The position numbers and the translations under genes were made by a program. Under the pieces are notes generated by a model. It saw nothing but the letters and a program-made list of their open reading frames with translations. It was not told where the DNA came from and made no database searches. Shown piece after piece: positions 36,001 to 45,000 of a stretch of 64,000 nucleotides of DNA. The DNA lies in NCBI GenBank assembly GCA_963978895.1, contig OZ022238.1, positions 38,667,820-38,731,819 on the forward strand, given 5' to 3'. Source of the stretch: Erpobdella octoculata. Taxonomy: Eukaryota; Annelida; Clitellata; Hirudinida; Erpobdellidae. The stretch's first letter is position 1, and each line of letters begins with the position of its first letter.

Positions 36001-39000
36001 TGAACTTGAATATGTCAGAAGATTTAAAACGTTTGTGCAAGAAAATAATGACTTTGAGTAAAAATGATTTGGCATGTCTACCAAGTCATATCGTTGAGAT
36101 CATGCCTCCAGCAAAAGCAAGAGTTTTGAATGCAGATGAGTTGTGTCAGAGTTTTAAAACTGAGCAGTCAGAAGAAGAGTTTAGTGAACAAGAAAAAATA
36201 ATATTATTAGATTATTTCTCAGAAAACATCAGCAATCTGGAAAACATGATTGAAGTACATTTGCTACCACTGTCAGATGGAACTTGGACATACTTTGATC
36301 ATTTTTCATCTACAGAAAAAGTGTACATCGGAAGTGATGAGTTCCCTCAAACCTTATTTCCACCTTTGAAACACAAATTTGTGTGTTCAGAGAGAATACC
36401 AATTGGCTGCAAGGACTCTGTTGCTCAAAGTAAAACATACTTAATGTTAATTTAGGCTTCATATTTATTTATTAAAATATTTTAATAAAAATATTTTATT
36501 TCAGAATGTCTCAATTTAACTACAGTTGATGGTGAAAGTTTTGTAATTCTCCTGAAATTAATGTTAAATGATTTTCAACATTTCAATGAATTATCTTTTA
36601 ATGATGTGCCATGGTTTTCTCTCCAATGGCTTCAGTCAGTGTGGACTTGTATCAAGAAGCATTTTCCAGACAGTCTTTCTCTTTTTAAGGATTTGCACTT
36701 AATTTTTGTTCCACCTGATAAACTTCTGAAATGTGATAATAAGCCAGTTTTTATAGGAACCTCACAAAGTGATTATAACCTTCCTGAAGAGTTTATGATG
36801 ATCTGCCAAAAACTTGCTATTACTGTCGTGAAATCACATAAATATGATATTTATAATCATTTGTCATTGTGGGGAAATGTGATACTTCCACCAAGAATTA
36901 AAAGTGTTGTAACATTTCTAGTTCAAAAAGCTGACAACAAGCTGTTGAACTGTGAAACTTTCAGTTCATTCACATCAACAGAAGTTGAATATTTTGTAAA
37001 TAATTTGGTTTCTGAGACTTCTAACATTTTAATAACGTGTCAAGAAATTGATGTTTTAAAAACTTTGAAAATTTTCAATTCAATTGGTGGAAATAACAAA
37101 AAAGAAAATATGTTTGTTTGCCTACACGAAGTTAATATTTCTACTGAAACAAATGAATTAGCTGAGATTCCTGTTCCGCCTTGTAAAGTTATAATCAACC
37201 TTCATTCCGATTCATACATGAAATTGGCACACAAACTCAATGCTGAAATTGTGAGAAAACATGATTTGATTGAAAAAGCTTATTTTCCAGGCCTTCAGGG
37301 CAGATTTTATTCTGATGAACAAGTGCAACTTTTAATTCAGTACATCTGCAAGAATATAAAATGTATGAGTTCTACTGTAATAAATCATTTAGCAGAAATG
37401 TGCTTTGTTTCAAGATCTGATGCTATCATGGTTAGGCCAAAAGACCTTTTTGACTACAACGATAAAACCCTAACAATTTTGCTGGAAGAACATTTGTTTC
37501 CATCAATACAATGGAGATGTTCAGAATATTTTGAAGCACTTATTGAGCTAGGACTTAAAACTTCACAATCTTTGACAACATCAGATATAATTGATGTTAT
37601 TGAAAATTTGTCCAAAAATCCTTGCCATACACGATTTATAACGCTGCTCAAGTTTTTGAATGAAAATGTCCATTTTCTGAATTCCGAGTTGAAAAATAAA
37701 ATTTCTCACATCAGATGGATTCCAATAAAGAAACAAAAACCAGACTGTTTTCCACCTTCTTTATCTTTTTATGGAGAAAATGCAAACCAAAAACTCGCCT
37801 GTTATAATGAAGTGTTTTCTAGTGATTTTGAAAAAATAATTGGATCTGTTAGCTTAGTAGTTGAATCAGGCTCCTTTGAAAATGTTGAAAATTATTTTGG
37901 TTGGGCAGAGCTTTCAAGTCAAGATCTAGTTTTCCAGCATTTGAAAAATTTAGTTTCAAGTTTCGAAAGAGATGAAAAGTTTCAGGTGATAGAACTTTTA
38001 CAAGAAACATATAAACATTTAAATGATTTCAGCTCTGACTTGAAAAATATTAACTACAGTGATTTCTCATGGATATGGACCGGAGATGAATTTGTAAAAT
38101 TAAGCCAAGTCGTTATGAATGCTCCTCCTGTACAATTGCAGCCATATTGTTTTTCACTGCCACCCGAAATAAAAAGTTTTGCAAACCTATGGCAAGCTGT
38201 TGGTGTATCAAATGACGTTGACCTTGCAAATATCTTGACATTAATAAAAATATTTCACGAAAAAAACCTTTTTTGTAATGCTGAAATAAAACGTGACATA
38301 AACATTGCTGTGAACATTCTGAACCACATTTCAGAAATCAAGATTTCAATTTCAGATTGTGAGCTTTTTATTCCCCTCAAAACAGAAAACAATTCTCAAT
38401 TGAAAATGGAATTGTTAAATAAGTGTGTTTATTGTGACAAAAGCTGGTACAAATTGGGATTTGATCTTGATGATTTGGAAGATGATCTTCATCTCATTCA
38501 TGAACTAATACCAATTCAAACCGCAGAACGACTTGGTATTCCAAGCTGCATGAGCAAAATTCTTGATGCAGATTTATTCGACCACTGTTTTGGCCAATCT
38601 GAACCTCTGACCACTCGTCTCAGAGGCCTTCTAAAAGACTACACTGATGGACTGGCAGTTTTAAAAGAACTTATTCAAAATGCAGATGATGCTAATGCAA
38701 CTGAGGTGAGTTTTGTATATGATGAAAGAAAAAATTCAGATGCCAGAACAATCCTTCTGGATAAAAACATGGAAGAACTACAAGGTCCTGCAATATGGTG
38801 CCACAACAATGCCATATTTACCAAAGAAGACTTTCAGAACATTGTAAAATTAGGAGGTGCAACAAAAGAGCGCTTACAAGCAAAGGTTGGAAAGTTTGGA
38901 CTGGGGTTCAACTCAGTTTATAACTTAACAGAAGTTCCAATATTTGTCAGCAATAACTCTATAGTGTTCTTCGATCCTCACACAAAATACTTGGGTAAAG

Positions 39001-42000
39001 CATTAACAAATAAAAACAGTCCAGGAATAAAGTTAAATCTGCCAATCAATCATGGTAAAATTCAGAGACTCAAAGATCAGTTTAAACCATTCAATGGAAT
39101 GTTTGGATGTGATTTTAATGGAGACCCACCCATGAAAAATTATGCTGGGACATTATTCAGGTTTCCCTTAAGAACCATAAAACAAGCACGATCAAGTGAA
39201 ATCTGTAACAAGCATTATGATAGAAATGAAGTAATTCAACTGCTGAATTGTCTTAGTGAGATCGGAGATGGCTTACTGATGTTTACACAAAATGTAACGA
39301 AAATTACTGTTTATCACATTGCAGATGATCTTGAAATCAAAAACATGAAAGAAATATTTTCTATCAACAAAACACTTACTCAAATTTTTAACAATTCTCT
39401 TAATGTTAATTCATTTTCTTACTTGGGGGAAGTTTCAAAGAATATAACTCAATTAAAAGCTGAAAGCAGTTTGGAATTTGTTTTTATGATGGAGACGAGC
39501 CAAAAATGTAATGATGAAGCAGCAACAAGTTTAGGACTTCCATTAAATTCATATATAAGTTATTGGATGGTCAGCTGGGGTACAGGAGTAGAATTGTCTT
39601 TCCAGCTATTTTGCAAGAATCCTTCTTGGCTACCCATTGGAGCAGTTGCTGCAAAACTAGAAATAATTCCAGATGGTTCAATTTTGCCTGTTAATTTAAA
39701 AGATGATCAAAGAGGTTATTTGTATTGTTTTCTGCCTTTATTGACAAAAACTCAATTACCTTTTCATATTAATGGCTACTTCAGACTGAACTCAAGTCGT
39801 ACTCAGATGTATATGAAAGATTCTCGTGACAAAGAAGATGAAAGAGCAGTTTGGAATGAAGCTCTTTTGCAAGATGCAGTTGCTTTATCTTACTGCAATC
39901 TTCTTAAATGTTTGACTTCATTACAAATACCTGATCTGTACAACATATTTCCATGCTGCTTAGCTTTTGATGAAAGTTTTGTTGACATTTTTGCAGAATC
40001 CGTGTTTTTTAAAATGTTCACTATGGATTTAAATATTTTCAAGTCATTGACAAATAATAATTGGTGCAGGCTGGTGGAATGCTCAATCATTGGGATTGAA
40101 TTGAAAAGAAAAAGTTTTGCTTCTTCCATCAGATCTCTGCTTATAAATGTTGCTCAAACTCATGGAGAACATTTGGCTGATATTCCAGATACTGTCTTGA
40201 AATGTATGATGAAATCAAAACAGGCAAATAAATTTAAAACACACATTATTGATGAACAAAAATTTTATGAGACCTGGTTCATAAAAAACTTGAATTTTTT
40301 GCCATTTGTTGAAAGGGAAGATGTTATTGTCCAAACAATAATACAACCAGAGTTGTGTAAATATCTTATTGGTAGCAAATGCATTCCAGTAACACCATCA
40401 GGAACTTCCTTTGAGTTTGTTTCAAATCTCATTGATCCATCATCAATATTAGGACCATTATATGATGAAGAAGATGGCAAGTTTCCTTATATTTCCGAAA
40501 AAATCAGCGACTCGGATAAAAAACTTTATTTAAAAAAACTGAAAGAACTTGGCATGAAAACTGATTCAATTCTCAGTGATGAGATTGTAGAAAGATGCCA
40601 ATCCATTGAAAATGAACCATCAAAATTGCCAGAACGTTTGCCAATTTTGTTGAAATTGATTAATGATGAAATTGGAAAAAGCAGTGGAATGATCAATTCT
40701 TTCATCAGCAAAATCAAATTAATCAAGATGTTTCCAATACTGACAAAACCTAAAATATATCCATTTTCATGGAAAACCTCTTGCAGTTCATTAGTTTCAT
40801 GTGATGAAAGTTTTTTAGAAGACAAGAAACTTTTGGCAGGTCCGAGTTGTTTGGTTATTGATGAAAGTTGTAGTTTCAATGGGGAGTGGCTTAATTTGAA
40901 GAAATTATTTGGCTTGACAAATAAACTACTTCCATTTGAGTCATTTTTGGCAATAATTGGGGAAATTTCTAATTTTTTTGATGAAAACCATGCATTGAAA
41001 GATTCAAAGTCTAATGAAATAGTTTTGGATGTAATGGAAAATTTGTATAGTGAGTTGAAATTGTTAAATGAGAATACAAAATTAGATGAATCACACTTTT
41101 CATTACTTTCTAACACAAGGTTTATTCTGGTAAAAGACAAAGTTTTGAGACTTTTCTTACCTGAGCAATGCAGCATGAATATTTCGAAACCACTGTTGCC
41201 ATATTTATGTGGAATAAAGGAGACAACTTTAACATTAAATAAAGAAATTCTTTTGAAGTTTGGAATAAAAGAAACTTTTGATTTCAAATGTTATCAATCA
41301 GTTTTGCTAAAACTTGAAAAACAATTTAATGGTAAAAAATTGGACCAACCAAATCTCACTCTTTCCTTGAATGTTGTAGAATGTATTTATGACTTTATTT
41401 CTTATTCTAACCAAGAACCAGAATGTGACTTTTACTTGCCAAACAAGAAGGAATTTTTATGTTTGGCCTCTCAATTGAAATTCAATAATTGCAACTGGAC
41501 ACCTTTAAAACCTGAAGAATGCTGTCACGCCTGTCACCCAAAAATTTCATGGGCTGTTGCTACCAAACTTGGAATAAAATCTGTTCGACAGGACGTCATG
41601 ATTCAGAATCAATTTTCTCTTCCCTTTGGCCAAAAAGAAAAACTTGTCAATAGAATCAAAAGAATACTGACAGGGTATCCATTAAATGAAGACATCTTGA
41701 AAGAAATGCTGCAGAATGCTGATGATGCAGGAGCCACTGAAATTCATTTCATTAATGATACACGACAACTTCCAGATGAAAAAATATTTGGTTCTCAGTG
41801 GAAACCTCTCCAAGGACCTGCTTTATCTATTTACAATAATAAATCTTTTACTGTGAAAGATTTGGAAGGAATTCAAAATTTAGGTGAAGGCTCAAAGCAG
41901 GATGACATAACAAAAACTGGTCAGTATGGTGTTGGATTCAACTGCGTCTACCATTTGACTGATGTACCATCGTTTCTTACAACAATACAAAATGATTCCC

Positions 42001-45000
42001 ATAGAAGCACAGACAGTGATATACCTGAAATACATGGAACAGTTTTGGGTATCTTTGATCCAAACTGTCAATTTTTAAGTGAAGCCAGTTTTGAAAACCC
42101 AGGAGTTTTATACAAAGTAGAAATGGTATCTGAGGTGTTTACAGATGTTTACAAAGGGTATTTACAAGACATTCCAGCATATGATGTATCTAAAGAAGGA
42201 ACAGTTTTCAGACTTCCTCTAAGAAATGACCAATCAAAAGACAAATCAAAACTTAACGGACACGTAGTTACTGTTGAAAAAGTTACAGAAATACTTTCTG
42301 CTCTTAAAGTTCAAATGGGTCAAGATTTATTTTTTCTCAAATCACTTGAATGTCTTACATTGGCCGAAATTAAAGAAACAAATGTCGTTGCTACAGCTAA
42401 AGAAATTCACAAGGTTCGGCTAATATTTTCTGATGAAGGCAAACAAGAAAAGAACAAATTTGTTAGGTTTGCACAAAAATCATCGCAGATGCTGCAAGAA
42501 AAGTCGGTAAAACTCGCTGACATTGGTTTTTGCGAAGCTTTGTATGAGGTTTCAGTTGATGATAATTCAAAATCAAAAATATCTGAGTGGATCATCGTGC
42601 AGAGATTTGGATTTGAAGAGAAATCACGAATATCACAATCATTATGTGAAAGTTATGATCATGGAATGATCAATCTTCAACCTTGTGGAGGAGTTGCTCT
42701 GTGTAAAAGTTTGCTTCAAAATAAAATTTTTAGGAAAGGAAAAGGAAGAATCTTTAATTTTTTACCTCTACCAATAACTACTCACCTACCATTTCATATA
42801 AATGGGCATTTTGTCATGAGTCATGAGAGCAGGAGAGGTCTTTGGCATGAAGAACATAAAACATTCAAATCTGAATGGAATGATGCACTGATCAGTCAAA
42901 TTATTGTACCTGCATTCTGTTCTCTACTGTGTTATTTAAAAGAAGAATTAAACAAAGAAAGCTTGAATGAAAATTTCAATGATAAACTTTTGAATTATTA
43001 TAAAATGTTTCCCGATCATGAACAACAATCACTCTCACAAATAAAACTGCTGAAAACAGAAGTTTATAAATACATATTTGAAAAAAAGTTAAAACTCTTT
43101 CTTCTCTACAAGCCTGAATGTTCGGAACTTTCTACTCTGAATTGGACAGATGTGCAAGGCATTGATGGAAATGTCTTCTTTGATGATTTGGATGAACAAC
43201 TATCTCATGGGATGACTTATTATTTATTTAGAGATGGATGTTTAAAAATAGCTTCAGTACTCCGTGACATTTTGTTTGATTCAGGAATGAAAATAATAAA
43301 TTGCCCAATGACAATCTTTAACAACTTCAACAATGCAGATGTCAAATCAGTTAAAAAAATTTCCCCTGAAATTGTTTTGAAACACTTATCAGCCTCATCC
43401 ACTTTTGATAATTTGCCTGTGGATATCAACAACACAATTTTTGAAAATCATCAAAATCTGACTCTTTTCTTGAATTACACAAAAGAAGAAATTCAAAATA
43501 TGGAAAATATCAGTGAACTAACTGATCTTCCATTTATTTTGACATCTGATAATGTTTTGCACAAATTCAGAAATAATTTGAGCCTGTTTAAATCAAAACA
43601 CAAAAATATTGCTCCACACAAAGCTGACAAATTTATTCATTCTGATACTGAAAGGTATTTTTCTAATTTCATAGAGAATAACTCCTTTTTGAAAGTCTTA
43701 AGTACCAGTGATGCAAAAGAATTACTCAATCATTTCAAACCTTCTCTAAACTACAACGAATTTAATTTTTTGAGAATTGAAGATTTCTTAAAACTATTTG
43801 ATGATGAAAATCTTGGCTCATGTTGGATCAAATCAATGTGGGCATTTTTACTTGATCTTTTTAGTACTGATGTTAACAGTAAAAAAGAAGATGAATTTAA
43901 GTCTAAATTGGTGCCCCTTCAGAATTTATGCATTATACCTGTCATCATACTTGGAGAGATTTATCTTTATCCATTCAATAAATTGTCATGCATATTAAGC
44001 AATGAACTTTCTGGACATTCACAGCACCTTTATGAAATTTTGAAAAAATTAGGCACTCCAATATTGAACTTTCAGAGCTTCAAAATAGAAAGTGATCATT
44101 TGTCATCTTTGCTTTGCTCAGTTACTCGAAGTCAGAATAATTTAGGAAACATTTTATCAGCCCTGGAAGAAGCATTGTTTCATTTAAAACATCAGATTGT
44201 ACTCAATAAAGATGAATGTCACACTATACTGAATCATTTTGCACAAGATATCTCAGCTTTGGAGTCAATTGAATGGGTCATTAATAGATTAAGAGAATTA
44301 CCATTTTATACTAACATGAATAACCAACAAGTTTCTCTCAGCAAAAAGACAGTTTATGTTTTTCCTTGCAATGTGCCTGAAATTGATGTTGAAAACTTGA
44401 CATTGAAAAACAGTGTCATTTTTTTGAAAGAAGAGCACTCTTTGTTAAAGTTACTTGAATTTCTAAATTGTAAAAAATTGACTAAAACAGATGCATACAT
44501 GAAGTTTATTTTTAAAGAATTTCAATATCTGGATGATCAGGCACAGCTCAAACATCTTCAATCACATGACCTAAACACTACTTCATCAATTTTTGCCCCT
44601 GCATTGGGAATTGAAATTAGGGTGGAAGATCATTTGAGATTAATTCAGGACGTTTTAATACTTTATCCTCAACAATTAGTTGCTTATGAAGTTACAGATC
44701 CTTTTGATGATAATCAAAATGGTGAAGCAAAATTTATACTTGTTGAAGTTATTCAAAAAGTACAGGATGATTCTCAGTCAAGATTTACTACTAAGTATGA
44801 AATAAATTTTGGTAGTCACATTGATATTGTTGACACAGCCAAATTATATGCATTTAAATCTGGTGATGATGATAAAAGCGAGGATTGTGTCATGCTTCCC
44901 ATTGGTGCTGGTCCTAATAATCGCACTTATTCCAGTGCATCAAAATCATTAACTGAAGCCTTGGATGAAATGAAAACTTATCTTAAAGAGATTTGGATTT